Made by a program: the position numbers and the translations under genes
Part shown: positions 44,370 to 54,151 of the stretch, one piece after another
How the letters are laid out: every line of letters starts with the position of its first letter
How positions within the stretch are numbered: position 1 is the stretch's first letter
Notes under the pieces: generated by a model
The model's database searches: none
What the model saw: the letters and a program-made list of their open reading frames with translations, nothing else
What the model was told of the DNA's origin: nothing
NCBI GenBank assembly: GCA_022844125.1
Contig: JALHMI010000002.1
Span: 62,001 to 126,000, forward strand
Direction: 5' to 3'
Source: Pirellulales bacterium
Lineage (GTDB): Bacteria; Planctomycetota; Planctomycetia; Pirellulales; PALSA-1355
Length of the DNA: 64,000 nt

Positions 44370-45671
44370 TCAGAATGGCACGAGCAAGCTAAGCATCGCG
44401 AAATGTGCCTGCGCGTTCATCGTCGAGTCGTCGAACTGCCCGCCTACGATCGCACTGTCGGCAACATATCTCGTGTCTCCGAAGTAGTACTGGTAGGCCG
44501 CATTGAACGTCGCCCGCGAAAATCGCCGTGAGTAACCGAGCGTGAACGTATTCTCCAGTATACCGTCGAGGTACGGGTTTAACGTCGAGTCGGGCGATGG
44601 ACTCGAATGGTAGACATAGCCGAAGCGGAACGTGTCGACGTCGGTCCAGTCCACTTCATAACCCAAACGCATCGAGATCGAGTCCGTCCAATTCAGTGGA
44701 AGATGTTGTGTGACGGGAAGCGATTGGCCAACAGAGCCCAGAATGGGCGCCACGGCCGGATTCGTTGGATTGTACAGCACGATTTCGAGGCTATCGAAAG
44801 CGTGAGCCCAGTCGTACCAGATGACGTCGGCTGAAAATCGACGATGCGGGCAAAAGTCGTGCTTCAAGCCCACGGCAACGCTGCGCGGCCATTGGATCTT
44901 TATCTTGCTGTCGAAACGGCTCTCAAGCACAAAACCGGGCAGCAACACGGCGTTCGTGGCGCCGTGCATCCAGTAGTTACTTTGTTCGGTGTAAGTGGCG
45001 CCGATCATGGTCTTTTCGGTCAACTGATACTGCATGCCGACGGAGCCCACAGGCGCCACGCCGGTTCCTTCCATGTCCATGATCGTGGGCACGCCGGCCA
45101 GCGGACCGTCCTGCAAGTAGAGCGGACCGTCGAGCGACGCATACGAGAAGCCAATGCCGACGGCGATGCCTAGCGAAAGTCGCTCACTGGCGCGAAAACT
45201 CAACGCCGGCAGCAACTTGGCCATGCCGCCTTGCGAACGCAACAGATTGGCGCCGGTATTCGGTTCGTTCATGACACCGTAGCTGGCGCCAAAGCCGGCC
45301 GGAACAAACGCGCCGATGCCCCAGGCCCAGCGATCGTCAACTTTGCGAATGTATCCGAGGTTCGGTAGCGGGAGAGGGCGGATCTTGCTCTGCACGTCGT
45401 TGTAAGGATCGGAGTAGTCCACAACGGGAATGACTGTGTCGATGCCGATTTCGGCCAGCCCATTTCCGGCGACGTTCATCATGCCAGCGGGATTATCAAT
45501 GATTACCGCCGCATTGTCCGCGAAGGCCTGGTTGGTGCCGCCTCGGCCACCAGAGATTGGCCCGAGGCCATCGCGCACCAAGCCGTCCGCGAACAGCCTG
45601 CGCCCAGCGCCAAAGACCAACAGCATCGCCAGGAGCGCGACCACGAGAAATCGAACCGCTCGCAACCTCAT
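44370..45671 (-). CDS. FadL/OmpP1-type outer-membrane protein
   Basis: A 433-aa protein. The ATG at 45671 is chosen because GGAG lies 8 nt upstream; 45677 is also possible. It has a signal peptide to about residue 27. The N-terminal hatch motif 'ISGGRGGTNQAFADNAAV' and 'NPAGM' are characteristic of the FadL (long-chain fatty acid / hydrophobic substrate channel) family. The remainder has alternating beta strands typical of a 14-strand barrel, ending in a hydrophobic C-terminal 'LLVPF' as in outer-membrane proteins. It implies a true outer membrane and uptake of hydrophobic compounds. Confidence 0.85.
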   Translation of the reverse strand: MRLRAVRFLVVALLAMLLVFGAGRRLFADGLVRDGLGPISGGRGGTNQAFADNAAVIIDNPAGMMNVAGNGLAEIGIDTVIPVVDYSDPYNDVQSKIRPLPLPNLGYIRKVDDRWAWGIGAFVPAGFGASYGVMNEPNTGANLLRSQGGMAKLLPALSFRASERLSLGIAVGIGFSYASLDGPLYLQDGPLAGVPTIMDMEGTGVAPVGSVGMQYQLTEKTMIGATYTEQSNYWMHGATNAVLLPGFVLESRFDSKIKIQWPRSVAVGLKHDFCPHRRFSADVIWYDWAHAFDSLEIVLYNPTNPAVAPILGSVGQSLPVTQHLPLNWTDSISMRLGYEVDWTDVDTFRFGYVYHSSPSPDSTLNPYLDGILENTFTLGYSRRFSRATFNAAYQYYFGDTRYVADSAIVGGQFDDSTMNAQAHFAMLSLLVPF

Positions 45672-45879
45672 AAGCATCGCTCCATGCCGCCTGTGAGCGG
45701 AAAAATGGCTCGGCGCTGATGGGCCCCGACCGAGCTTACCCAAACGGAAAGGTCGAATTGTAAGCCGAATGGCTGTACTGGTTTATTCGATTCGACTGGG
45801 TAAACGACTGGAAGGGATTTGCGCGAGAAAGAAGCGTCATCCCAGGAAAGTAGGTAAGCCGCATGCGACCCTACCGGAG

Positions 45880-45901
45880 CGCCCCTCCCAGGAGAAGGGC
45901 G
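45880..45901 (-). terminator. Candidate hairpin after ispH
   Basis: CGCCC/GGGCG and neighbouring pairs make a 9-bp stem including G-U pairs, beginning 11 nt after the ispH stop. No U-tract is present, so this is a weak candidate. Confidence 0.35.
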
Positions 45902-45912
45902 GAAGGCTGCCG

Positions 45913-46851
45913 CTACCGGGTCGCCGGCAGTGGGCGGATCTCGTAGGGCAGCGGAAACTCGACGTTCTCCTGCCGGATTTCCAGGACCTCGACGGTGGCT
46001 TGATATGCACGCTGCAAGTATGCGACGCAAGCGTCAACTAAATCTTCGGGCGCGCTCGCGCCGGCGGTAATCAACACCGTCTCGTCGCCGCGGAACCACT
46101 CCGGTTGTAGTTCGGCGACGCTATCAACGAGATGTGTCGGACGCCCAAACTCGGCCGCAACTTCCGTCAGGCGAATGCTGTTCGAGCTATTCTTGCTGCC
46201 GAAGACGAGCACCAGGTCCGCCTGTTGAACGCCAGCCTTCAGAGCCTCCTGCCGATTCTGGGTAGCGTAGCAAATGTCCTCCTTGGGTGAACCAACGCAG
46301 GCGGGAAAACGCTCGCGCAGACGGCGAATGATCACCTCGGCGTCATCGACGCTGAGAGTCGTCTGCGTGAGGTAGGCCACTTTGTTTGGATCAGCGATCT
46401 GCAGTCGATCAACATCGGCTACGGATTCGACCAGGATCATCTGGGCAGGCGCTTCTCCCAGCGTGCCAACCACTTCGTCATGATCGCGATGACCGATGAG
46501 CACGATGGTGTATCCAAGTTGCGCGAAGCGAACCGCTTCGAGATGCACTTTGCGCACCAGGGGGCAGGTGGCATCGACCACTTGCAAGTCGCGCTCACGG
46601 GCCTGCTGGCGAACGGCCGGCGAGACGCCATGCGCGCTGTACATCAAGTGGCTGCCGCGCGGAACCTGCTCAACTCGGTCGACGAACACGACGCCCTTGT
46701 TTTCGAAGCGTTGAACCACGTGGCGGTTATGTACGATCTCGTGAAACACATAGAGTGGCGTGCCAAACAGGGCGATCGCCTTGTCCAGCGCGTCGATCGC
46801 CATGTTCACGCCGGCACAAAACCCCCGAGGGCTGACGAGCAGAACTTTCAT
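45913..46851 (-). CDS. ispH: 4-hydroxy-3-methylbut-2-enyl diphosphate reductase
   Basis: A 312-aa protein. The ATG at 46851 gives the standard length and start ('MKVLLVSPRGFCAGV'). The three [4Fe-4S] ligands are present: C12, C96 ('VVDATCPLV') and C194 ('DICYATQNRQ'). Active-site His residues H41, H74 and H124 ('GHRDHDEV') are also kept. It makes IPP and DMAPP in the last step of the MEP pathway. It is 43 bp downstream of a receiver-kinase gene and the last gene of a four-gene minus-strand run beginning with a DXS-like/terpene-synthase-like fusion. The 412-aa ORF form from 47151 is an out-of-gene extension. Confidence 0.96.
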   Translation of the reverse strand: MKVLLVSPRGFCAGVNMAIDALDKAIALFGTPLYVFHEIVHNRHVVQRFENKGVVFVDRVEQVPRGSHLMYSAHGVSPAVRQQARERDLQVVDATCPLVRKVHLEAVRFAQLGYTIVLIGHRDHDEVVGTLGEAPAQMILVESVADVDRLQIADPNKVAYLTQTTLSVDDAEVIIRRLRERFPACVGSPKEDICYATQNRQEALKAGVQQADLVLVFGSKNSSNSIRLTEVAAEFGRPTHLVDSVAELQPEWFRGDETVLITAGASAPEDLVDACVAYLQRAYQATVEVLEIRQENVEFPLPYEIRPLPATR

Positions 46852-46894
46852 AATGCGAGGGTCTCCGAATCCATTTTGCCCACACGTATCTTGA

Positions 46895-48061
46895 CTATCT
46901 GAAGTTGACGGTTGGCGACGCGCCGAGCGGTGTTGTTGCAGCCACGATCGATGGCGCTGCCAATGCCGTCGGCGTGGGAGGCGATTCGAGTGCCGGCAGC
47001 CGAATCGTGAACGTCGCGCCGGCACCGTTCGACGATTCGCATGCAATCGTTCCGCCGTGCCCCTCAACGATTGATTTGCTGACTTCGAGGCCCAGCCCCG
47101 TGCCCTGCTCTCCCTTAGTCGTGAAGAACGGCTCCCAAATCTGCTCGGCAACTTGCGGACTCATACCGCACCCGTTGTCGGCGACCACGATCTCGACAAG
47201 TTCGCCACGACGAGCCAGCGAAAGGCGAATGCGGCCATCGGGCTTCTCTTTGATCGCAAAGGCTGCGTTCTTGAGCAAGTTGATCAAGACCTGCTGCAGC
47301 TTGACTCGATTTGCTCTGACCCATGGTTCGCCCTCGATGGCGACTTCGAGCTGTTCGACGTCCAAAGTGCGCTCGAACCTCAGGAACTCGAGCAGTTCGT
47401 GAACGACCTCGGCGAGTGCCAGAGGCTGCGTCACCACTTGCTGATGTTCGAATCGGACGAAGGCTTTCACCTCGTCGACGATTTGCACCAAACGCTCGTA
47501 TGTGCCGCGCGCAAAGCCCGCCATCTGGACCAGATCTTGCTTGTCGCTGTACTCGTCCTCGATCAATTCGAGCAGAGGGAGCATGCAGAGTTGGTTGCCC
47601 ATCTCGTGCGCAAGACGCGCAGCCGAGCGGCCCAGCATCGCGCAGCGATCGGAAGCCACAAGCCGATCCTGCAACGCGATGTTCGACAGCGACATGTCGT
47701 AAGCCTCGATCGCGCGGAGCAGGATCGAGAAGACCTCGTCCTGCTCCCACGGCTTCTTGACGAAATAAAACACCTGTCCCTGATTGATTGCGCTAAGCAT
47801 CGCTCGGGAATCGGCATAGCCCGTGAGCATCACGCGTTTGGTGTGTGGATACTTTCGGCGCATGATCTCGAACAGCTCGGCGCCGCTCATCTTGGGCATC
47901 CGCTGATCGGCAATCACGACCGGAAAGACGTGCTGCTCGAGCAGGTCGAGTGCCGCCTGACCGCTAGAAGCAGTTACGATATTGAAGTAGTCTTCGAACG
48001 TGGCCTGGAATACGACCAGGTTCTCCATCTCGTCGTCGACGTAGAGGATATCTCGCTTCAT
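46895..48061 (-). CDS. Response regulator-histidine kinase hybrid
   Basis: A 388-aa soluble protein. A receiver (1-125) has D9-D10 ('LYVDDEMEN'), phospho-acceptor D52 ('VVIADQRMPKMSG') and K103 ('FVKKPWE'). It is followed by a histidine-kinase module with H152 ('RLAHEMGNQLC'), and an ATPase region with 'LINLLKNAAFA' (N box), 'VADNGCGM' (G1), 'FFTTKGEQGTGLGL' (F and G2). The ATG overlaps the stop of the large hybrid kinase by 4 bp, so the two are coupled and probably form one phosphorelay. ispH follows directly. Confidence 0.93.
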   Translation of the reverse strand: MKRDILYVDDEMENLVVFQATFEDYFNIVTASSGQAALDLLEQHVFPVVIADQRMPKMSGAELFEIMRRKYPHTKRVMLTGYADSRAMLSAINQGQVFYFVKKPWEQDEVFSILLRAIEAYDMSLSNIALQDRLVASDRCAMLGRSAARLAHEMGNQLCMLPLLELIEDEYSDKQDLVQMAGFARGTYERLVQIVDEVKAFVRFEHQQVVTQPLALAEVVHELLEFLRFERTLDVEQLEVAIEGEPWVRANRVKLQQVLINLLKNAAFAIKEKPDGRIRLSLARRGELVEIVVADNGCGMSPQVAEQIWEPFFTTKGEQGTGLGLEVSKSIVEGHGGTIACESSNGAGATFTIRLPALESPPTPTALAAPSIVAATTPLGASPTVNFR

Positions 48062-51000
48062 GGGATTGCTCGCTGAAACGCCAATTGTTCCTGAAAGTCG
48101 TCATCCGAGGCTGGCGCTTCAGCCACGCAAGGAAAACGAATGACGAATTCCGTGCCCCGCTGAAGCTCGCTCTGACATTCAATCGATCCGCCGAGCTTGG
48201 TGATCAAGCCATAGCTCAGTGAGAGTCCTAACCCGGTGCCGACTCCTGGTTCCTTCGTCGTGAAGAACGGATCGAAGATCTTCTGGCGAACGTCGGCCGG
48301 GATGCCGCAGCCGGAGTCGCGGATGCGGACGCTCACCCACTCGTCCTCCTGCCGCGTTGTGATTGTGATCGCTCCGTCGTCGGTTATTGCCTGCTGAGCG
48401 TTGTTAAGAATATTCATGAACACCTGGTTTAACTGTCCGGCAGGGCCGAACACGCGGCCAATCTCGCCATAGTCGCGAACGACTTCAATTCGGTCGCGCA
48501 GCGAACTGGAGAGAAGGTTCACGCACATATCGAGCGCCTCGTGCAGGTCGAACACCTGAAAATCTTCGTTTCCTGGATGCGAGAATGTCTTCAGATCGCT
48601 AATGATCCGGGCCGTTCGCGCTGCGCCGGCTTCGACGACGCTGGCGAGCGTCAGAATCTTCTGGAACGCGGCTTGCACTGCGTCCGGACCGCCCTCGGCA
48701 GTCGGCGCCGCCTCGACTAGCTTCTCCACCCGCTTGATGGTGGTGGCCAAGGGACGAATCCCGTTGTAGACGGCATTGATCGAGTTGTTGATCTCGTGCG
48801 CGAGGCCGGCAATCAACTGTCCAAGCGAACTCATCTTTTCAGCCTGGACAAGCTGGCTCTGCAGATCACGCAGTTCGTTGTAAGCTGTGCGCAGCTCGCG
48901 ATTTCGCCGGTCGAGATCTTGATGCAGGCCGCGAAGCCGAAGCAGCGAGCGGACGCGCGCCTGGAGTTCGTTTTCTTCGAACGGCTTGATCAGGTAGTCG
49001 TCGGCACCACAGTTTAGACCCCCGATCTTCATCGACAGCTCGGCCTTGGCGGTGAGCATGACGAAGGGAATGTGGGCCGTCGCCGAGTCCTCCTTGATCC
49101 GCCGACAGAATTCCTGCCCGTCTACGTGCGGCATCATCACGTCCGAGATGATCAGGTCCGGGGCGACTTGTCGGGCGACTTCGAGTCCTTCCTGACCGTC
49201 GCGAGCGAACACAACACGGTACTCGTCGCGCAACATTTCGCCGAGCAGTACGCGGATTTCGAGCGTGTCGTCAACGACCAGGATTGTGCGCGTAAACGGA
49301 TTTCCGGTGTCGTGAATCCCGCTCTCGATCGCCGCCTCCGGCTCGATACTGAACTGATCGAGATCGGCAAAGGCTCGGCCCAGACGCTGCTCGCCAGAGT
49401 GGTTCACCGACAGTTGGCCTTGAGGTACCGAGCGTAGCGGCAAGTCAAAATAGAACCGCGAGCCACGGCCCAGTTCGCTCTTGAGGTGCACTTCGCCGCC
49501 GTGCAGTTCAACAAGGTCCTTTACCAGCGACAGCCCCAGGCCCGTTCCACTGAACTCGCGCGAGCTGGAACCGTCGACCTGCACAAAGCGTTCGAAGACC
49601 TTGTCGCGCTGCGTTTCGTCGATGCCAATACCGGTGTCGGTGATCGACACCCAGACACGATCGTCCGTACGGTAGGTTTCGACGTGGATGCTGCCGCCGC
49701 GGGGCGTGAACTTGATGGCATTCGAAAGCAAGTTACTGACAATCGTATCGACTTTCTCCTCGTCTGCACCAAAGGGAGCAAGCTCCGGATCGCAGTCGAC
49801 TGAAAGCACGATGCCGCGCTGTTGGACCAGCGGCGAAGCAGCCTTGGTAAGCGAGTCGACCAGTTTGTTAAGGTCCGTGGCGGCCACATTGAGCTTCATC
49901 TGCCCGGCCTCGAGCTTGGAGAAGTCGAGCAACCGGTTGATCAAGTCGAGCAGGCGGTATCCGTTGAGTCGAACCATCTCCAGCATGTGCTTGGCGGAGG
50001 GCGAAAGCTCTTCCGCGTTTCGCTGCAGTAGTCGATCGACAGGCGCCAGGATCATTGTCAGCGGCGTGCGAAGCTCGTGACTAACGTTGGAGAAGAATTC
50101 CGTCTTCAGACGATCGTGCTCGGTGAGCTTGTCGAGCGAACGTTGCAAGCTGCGTCGGCTGCGTGACAACTGTCGGGTGCGGCGGCGCACCTTACGCTCC
50201 AGGTTCGTGTTCAGTTCGCGAATTGTTCGGTCGTTTTCATCGAGTTGTTCGACCATCACATTAAATTGACGAGCGAGGATGTCGAGCTCGTCGTTACCGG
50301 CAGGGTGCAGGCGCTCACAGAGTTGCCCCTGCTCGACGCGTTTCATCGCCTGCACTAGCTCGGCCACCCGGGAAGCGACGCTACGGGCGAGCACGACCGA
50401 CAACATCAGGCCGATCGTCACCGCGGCGATGAAGATCATCATGATGTGCCACTGCATGTTTGCCAGCGTGGCAGCCTGATTCTGCGGATCGTTGACGATT
50501 TCGATGGCGCGCTGGTTGGCGAGCGCGCCAATCATCAGGGCAGTGCCGGCAATCGTGAGTCCGAAGCAGATGGTCATCCGCGACTGAAGCCGCGAAACGG
50601 GAAGCTGGGCATAAGGAATGGGCAAACCTTCGTCGAGGAGGTGCCGGATGATCGGACGCATCCAGAACTCAATCGCGAAGAAGGACAGCATCAAGGACGT
50701 GGAAACGCCCAGGAATGTGCCGAGGCAGATGTTAATTAGCGTCGCCGAATCGACCTGATCCCACATATAGAGGATTGGGCAGAGCACGGCGTCGGTGACC
50801 AAAGGCACCAGCAGTGCTTCGTGCAGGTGGTGCTTGCCACAAAACTCGACAGCATCACGACCCGCCTGCAGCGCACGCGGCAATTCGACGACCCGGCTAT
50901 GCTGCAAATCGCCGAGCACGCGCCGCAAGCGGCGAGTTTCCCACAATCCCTGCAGGGTGGTCGCTACGACCGCGGCAATTACGACCACCACCGCCAAGAG

Positions 51001-51195
51001 CCGGAAGTGCGAAAGGACCTCCGGAGTGACGTGCAAAGTCAGGTCGATGTAATAGATCGTCAGCACGCCGCCGATCGAGCCGATCAGGCGGGTAACGATC
51101 ATCATTACGAGGATGTAATGAGGTCCAAGTTTCTTGAGCAGCGTTGCCAGCATCGTCTGCCGTTCACTCGGACCCGGCGCAGCACGCCGGGACAC
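48058..51195 (-). CDS. Membrane hybrid histidine kinase with two kinase modules
   Basis: A 1045-aa protein (GTG start at 51195; ATG at 51153 also possible). About five hydrophobic segments lie at residues 28-48, 65-83, 130-148, 155-178 and 205-270, then a HAMP region (about 270-325). First kinase: H373 ('[10 protein letters not shown]'), N box 'NLLSNAIKF', 'DTGIGI' and 'GTGLGL'. A receiver follows (about 636-755) with D685 ('[13 protein letters not shown]') and K737. A second kinase has H800 ('[12 protein letters not shown]') and 'GTGLGLSLS'. HK-REC-HK order in one chain is unusual. It begins 9 bp after the DXS-like/terpene-synthase fusion and overlaps the next gene, so it is in the isoprenoid operon. 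Confidence 0.93.
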   Translation of the reverse strand: MSRRAAPGPSERQTMLATLLKKLGPHYILVMMIVTRLIGSIGGVLTIYYIDLTLHVTPEVLSHFRLLAVVVVIAAVVATTLQGLWETRRLRRVLGDLQHSRVVELPRALQAGRDAVEFCGKHHLHEALLVPLVTDAVLCPILYMWDQVDSATLINICLGTFLGVSTSLMLSFFAIEFWMRPIIRHLLDEGLPIPYAQLPVSRLQSRMTICFGLTIAGTALMIGALANQRAIEIVNDPQNQAATLANMQWHIMMIFIAAVTIGLMLSVVLARSVASRVAELVQAMKRVEQGQLCERLHPAGNDELDILARQFNVMVEQLDENDRTIRELNTNLERKVRRRTRQLSRSRRSLQRSLDKLTEHDRLKTEFFSNVSHELRTPLTMILAPVDRLLQRNAEELSPSAKHMLEMVRLNGYRLLDLINRLLDFSKLEAGQMKLNVAATDLNKLVDSLTKAASPLVQQRGIVLSVDCDPELAPFGADEEKVDTIVSNLLSNAIKFTPRGGSIHVETYRTDDRVWVSITDTGIGIDETQRDKVFERFVQVDGSSSREFSGTGLGLSLVKDLVELHGGEVHLKSELGRGSRFYFDLPLRSVPQGQLSVNHSGEQRLGRAFADLDQFSIEPEAAIESGIHDTGNPFTRTILVVDDTLEIRVLLGEMLRDEYRVVFARDGQEGLEVARQVAPDLIISDVMMPHVDGQEFCRRIKEDSATAHIPFVMLTAKAELSMKIGGLNCGADDYLIKPFEENELQARVRSLLRLRGLHQDLDRRNRELRTAYNELRDLQSQLVQAEKMSSLGQLIAGLAHEINNSINAVYNGIRPLATTIKRVEKLVEAAPTAEGGPDAVQAAFQKILTLASVVEAGAARTARIISDLKTFSHPGNEDFQVFDLHEALDMCVNLLSSSLRDRIEVVRDYGEIGRVFGPAGQLNQVFMNILNNAQQAITDDGAITITTRQEDEWVSVRIRDSGCGIPADVRQKIFDPFFTTKEPGVGTGLGLSLSYGLITKLGGSIECQSELQRGTEFVIRFPCVAEAPASDDDFQEQLAFQRAIP

Positions 51196-51204
51196 ATTGA
51201 TCTG

Positions 51205-53808
51205 CTATTTCAATCCACGACTCTTAAGTTCCATCCGCAGCAACTGGGCCAGTGCCCGAAGTAGAGCGGCCACGTCGATACTGCGAATTCCGGCCGCCAG
51301 GGAGGCGATCGATTGCCGATGGGCTTCCCACTTGAGCAGGAAATACTTTTCGTGTTCGCCGCGACGAACAGCCGCTTCGATCTTGTCCGGCATCGCGCTG
51401 GCCAGGTCGTTCAGGCTCAGATCCCCCTCGCGCAAAGCTCGGGCAAACACCCCGCTGGTAAAGTCGCGGTCGGCGATCTCTCGCTGCCAGGTACTGACCA
51501 GGTTGCCAATTCGCCCCATGTTTTGAGCGTGCCAAATCACTTCGCGCAATCGACCGATCTCCGCCCGATCGAAGTCGGGCGACCACATCAGGTCCATTGT
51601 GGCGAAGCTCATCATTTGCATATTGTGGGGTTGATACATGTCGTGCTCTTGAACGTTCAGCAGCGCCGGTTGCTTGTTGACCATCAGCGAGTAGGCAAAC
51701 GTATTGAGGATCTGCTGATGATCGTAGTCGAGCAGTTCGGCGTATTCGGCGTAACCGGGCGCGCATTGGAGACGGCTTCGGAACGTATCCCATAGGTCGC
51801 ACGTAAATTGAGCGTACTCTTGCTGTTGGCTCGAAAACGCGCTGAAATCGCGGTCGGCACGGCCGGCGATGATACCGGTGAGCGCCGCGAGAAACGCGTC
51901 TCCGCCGGCATGATCGGCCACGTCGTCGAGCATGACTCCGTACATCACGGCCAGCAGCTTCGTATCGCAAAGGTCGCGACGCAGCGCAGGCGCGACGCAC
52001 GACAGCGTCGTCAGATCGAGTCCGTGCAAGCACCAACGCCACAAATATACGTCACGCGAACCCACTCGCCCGTATCGTTCGACCCAGTCGGCAATGAACG
52101 GACTGAATTGTGTGGCAAGGACTTGCGCCTGGACGTCGGGTGCGCCGGCCAGCTCCGTGAGCAGAAGCGCCGGCTCGGGATGTGATTGGCCCTGGCATGT
52201 CGCTATGGCCGGAACGATCCGCGCAATCTCAACCTCTTCAATCTCATTCGGCTGGGCCAGATGATCGCCCAGCCAGCGGCTACGTCGGACAACCAAGTCC
52301 GCCAGCGCTTGATGCACGTCCTTGGCGTCAGTGGTTTCGACAGCGCCAGGCGATACGATCGTCATATTCGGCGCACTACCGCCGCGGATCAGTTGCTCGC
52401 AGACCCAGGCTGAGAAACCACCCGCTTCACAGTCGTCCAGAATCACCGTGTAAGCAGCCTCGGCAGCCGCGCTCGCGATACACTCGACGTCGAGCGGGTG
52501 CGCGAAGCGCGCGTTCACAACTGTGGCACGAATTTGCAGTTGAGCGAGATTCTCGGCCGCGATCGCTGCGGCAGCACTTGTCGAGCCCCACGCCACGATG
52601 GCAACATCTGCGCCTGCGCCAAGGCGTTCTGCTCGGCCGGATTCAACTTCCTCGCCCGAAGGCCAACTGACCTCTGGCAGGTCCCTCTCGGCCAACCAGA
52701 CAATCGCCGGAGTGTTCTGCCTGGTACACCACGCAAGCATTTGGCTCAACTCGATGCCGTCTTTGGGCGCGAGCAGCCTGACCCTCGGCAGCTCACGAAA
52801 CGCCGACAGTTGCGAGGAATGTGCCAGGGCGTGAGTCTTATTGCCGGCCTCGATGACGAGTGTGATTCCTAATTCACCGTCGGCGAATAGGCGGCGAATC
52901 GCAGGCAGTTGGTCAAACGCCTCGTCGAGCGGCAACAGTAGGCACGGGTGCCGCCCCGCCGCCGCCAGTGACTGACAACGTGTGAGTAGAACGAACGTAT
53001 CATCAATCTCACTCTCGGATGAGAAGTGCACGACGCTGGAATCGGCGGCCTCGAGTTCCTGCAACGATTCAATCGCACACTCGTGGTAGGTTTGCCCGAG
53101 CAAGGACGCGCCCGAGTTGGTCGAGTCGGCGGATGAGAAGTGCGGAGGTGGCGGAGCGGAAGCAGTATCGAAGTACAATACACTGGAATCGCCGCTGTGC
53201 TTGACGTCGGCCAGCAGCCCGATCAGATCCTCATCCGTGTCGAGAGAGACCGGCTCCCGATATCGAAGGTGAAGCCGCGAGGCCACGCGTTCTGCCAGCT
53301 GACGTGGGCCGACCGCTGGCAAACCAGCTTCCCTGACACCGCATATCACCAATAGCAGGCGTGCATCCTGCTCGAGGGCGGTGCGCATTTCGGGAGAGCC
53401 GTTCTCGCTGGCGAGTTCCTGTGCGGTTTGCACGAGCACTAGCCATGGTGGTCCGGCGTCAACAGCATGCATTGTCGAATCGGACTGCACAGCGCCTGAA
53501 TGCGCAAAGCCGTGGCCCGAATCGATGCGGAGCTGCGGCTCACTGTTCGTGCCTTGCAGGCGCCACACCACACGGTCGCTAGCGGCACCGAACGTGCGTT
53601 GCAGCGCCGCTGCAAGCCGCCCGACTGCCCGGTTGCCGGTCTCGGCGGCAAGTTCGAAGCGCGAATCGCTTGAACGAAGCAGCTTCGATGGATGAGAATC
53701 GGGTAACGGAACCATGCGCCAGGAATTCGGATCGACCACGTTCGCCATGACGTGCTCAGCGGCATTGAGATGGGGTAAAACACGCGTGGCGCACTGGTCT
53801 CCCCTCAT
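51205..53808 (-). CDS. Degenerate DXS-like / class I terpene-synthase-like fusion protein
   Basis: An 867-aa protein of two parts. Residues about 55-510 follow the 1-deoxyxylulose-5-phosphate synthase (DXS) layout. The last third of a thiamine-diphosphate domain is recognisable ('REPVSLDTDEDLIGLL'), then a pyrimidine-binding domain (240-375, 'RVRLLAPKDGIELSQML') and a transketolase C-terminal domain (395-505, 'ATVVNARFAHPLD' and 'DCEAGGFSAWVCEQL'). The GDG...N cofactor motif is absent, and the catalytic Glu position ('EQH' in DXS) appears to be T271. Residues about 560-800 are all-helical with a class I terpene-synthase signature: D628-D629-x-x-D632 ('VMLDDVADHAG') and N769...T773...E777 ('GNLVSTWQRE'). 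The N terminus is uncertain (53808, 53748 or 53715). Confidence 0.82.
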   Translation of the reverse strand: MRGDQCATRVLPHLNAAEHVMANVVDPNSWRMVPLPDSHPSKLLRSSDSRFELAAETGNRAVGRLAAALQRTFGAASDRVVWRLQGTNSEPQLRIDSGHGFAHSGAVQSDSTMHAVDAGPPWLVLVQTAQELASENGSPEMRTALEQDARLLLVICGVREAGLPAVGPRQLAERVASRLHLRYREPVSLDTDEDLIGLLADVKHSGDSSVLYFDTASAPPPPHFSSADSTNSGASLLGQTYHECAIESLQELEAADSSVVHFSSESEIDDTFVLLTRCQSLAAAGRHPCLLLPLDEAFDQLPAIRRLFADGELGITLVIEAGNKTHALAHSSQLSAFRELPRVRLLAPKDGIELSQMLAWCTRQNTPAIVWLAERDLPEVSWPSGEEVESGRAERLGAGADVAIVAWGSTSAAAAIAAENLAQLQIRATVVNARFAHPLDVECIASAAAEAAYTVILDDCEAGGFSAWVCEQLIRGGSAPNMTIVSPGAVETTDAKDVHQALADLVVRRSRWLGDHLAQPNEIEEVEIARIVPAIATCQGQSHPEPALLLTELAGAPDVQAQVLATQFSPFIADWVERYGRVGSRDVYLWRWCLHGLDLTTLSCVAPALRRDLCDTKLLAVMYGVMLDDVADHAGGDAFLAALTGIIAGRADRDFSAFSSQQQEYAQFTCDLWDTFRSRLQCAPGYAEYAELLDYDHQQILNTFAYSLMVNKQPALLNVQEHDMYQPHNMQMMSFATMDLMWSPDFDRAEIGRLREVIWHAQNMGRIGNLVSTWQREIADRDFTSGVFARALREGDLSLNDLASAMPDKIEAAVRRGEHEKYFLLKWEAHRQSIASLAAGIRSIDVAALLRALAQLLRMELKSRGLK

Positions 53809-54151
53809 CAGGCGTCACGCGGAACTCGTTGATTATGGTGCAATTGACCAGCGTTTGTCCATGAAAATGAGAGCCACTTAGACAGCATTCGAAGAAGCGT
53901 GAACGGGTATTTGCAAAGCTGTACGGCCTCTTCCGATTGCACCGCCGATCTGCAGGAATTTCGCGATGTGTAGATGCACCGATCGCAACGATTGGGTCAC
54001 TCTTGCAGATCTCATCATGCCGGCATGATTCGCTGCGCGCGAGAAAATATTCCAGTCTGCAACTAGCATATCGCGCACGGCCGTCAGCGACCTAGATTTG
54101 TGTGTCGAACAGCAGGCCACTCACTCGCCCGCCTGAAGGAGCTAGGAAGCA
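53809..54151. other. Divergent intergenic region between DXS-like/terpene operon and PilZ gene
   Basis: 343 bp without a supported gene; a minus-strand 80-aa ORF inside it has no ribosome-binding site or domain. It must hold both promoters. A perfect 16-bp palindrome lies at 54014-54029, and AAGGAG before 54152 is the PilZ ribosome-binding site. Confidence 0.5.
54014..54029. promoter_or_regulatory. Candidate operator palindrome
   Basis: ATCATGCCGGCATGAT is a perfect 16-bp palindrome, 206 bp upstream of the fusion-gene start and 123 bp upstream of the PilZ gene. Its symmetry suits a dimeric regulator; no protein in the window is known to bind it. Confidence 0.35.

Noticed and set aside
47153..48076. 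307-aa plus-strand ORF opposite the receiver-kinase
   Set aside because: Antisense to complete kinase and receiver motifs.
51205..53808. A functional DXS enzyme
   Set aside because: The cofactor motif and catalytic Glu expected of DXS are missing, so the fold similarity is not taken as DXS activity.
53878..54120. 80-aa minus-strand ORF upstream of the DXS-like/terpene operon
   Set aside because: No ribosome-binding site or recognisable domain; it lies where promoters are expected.
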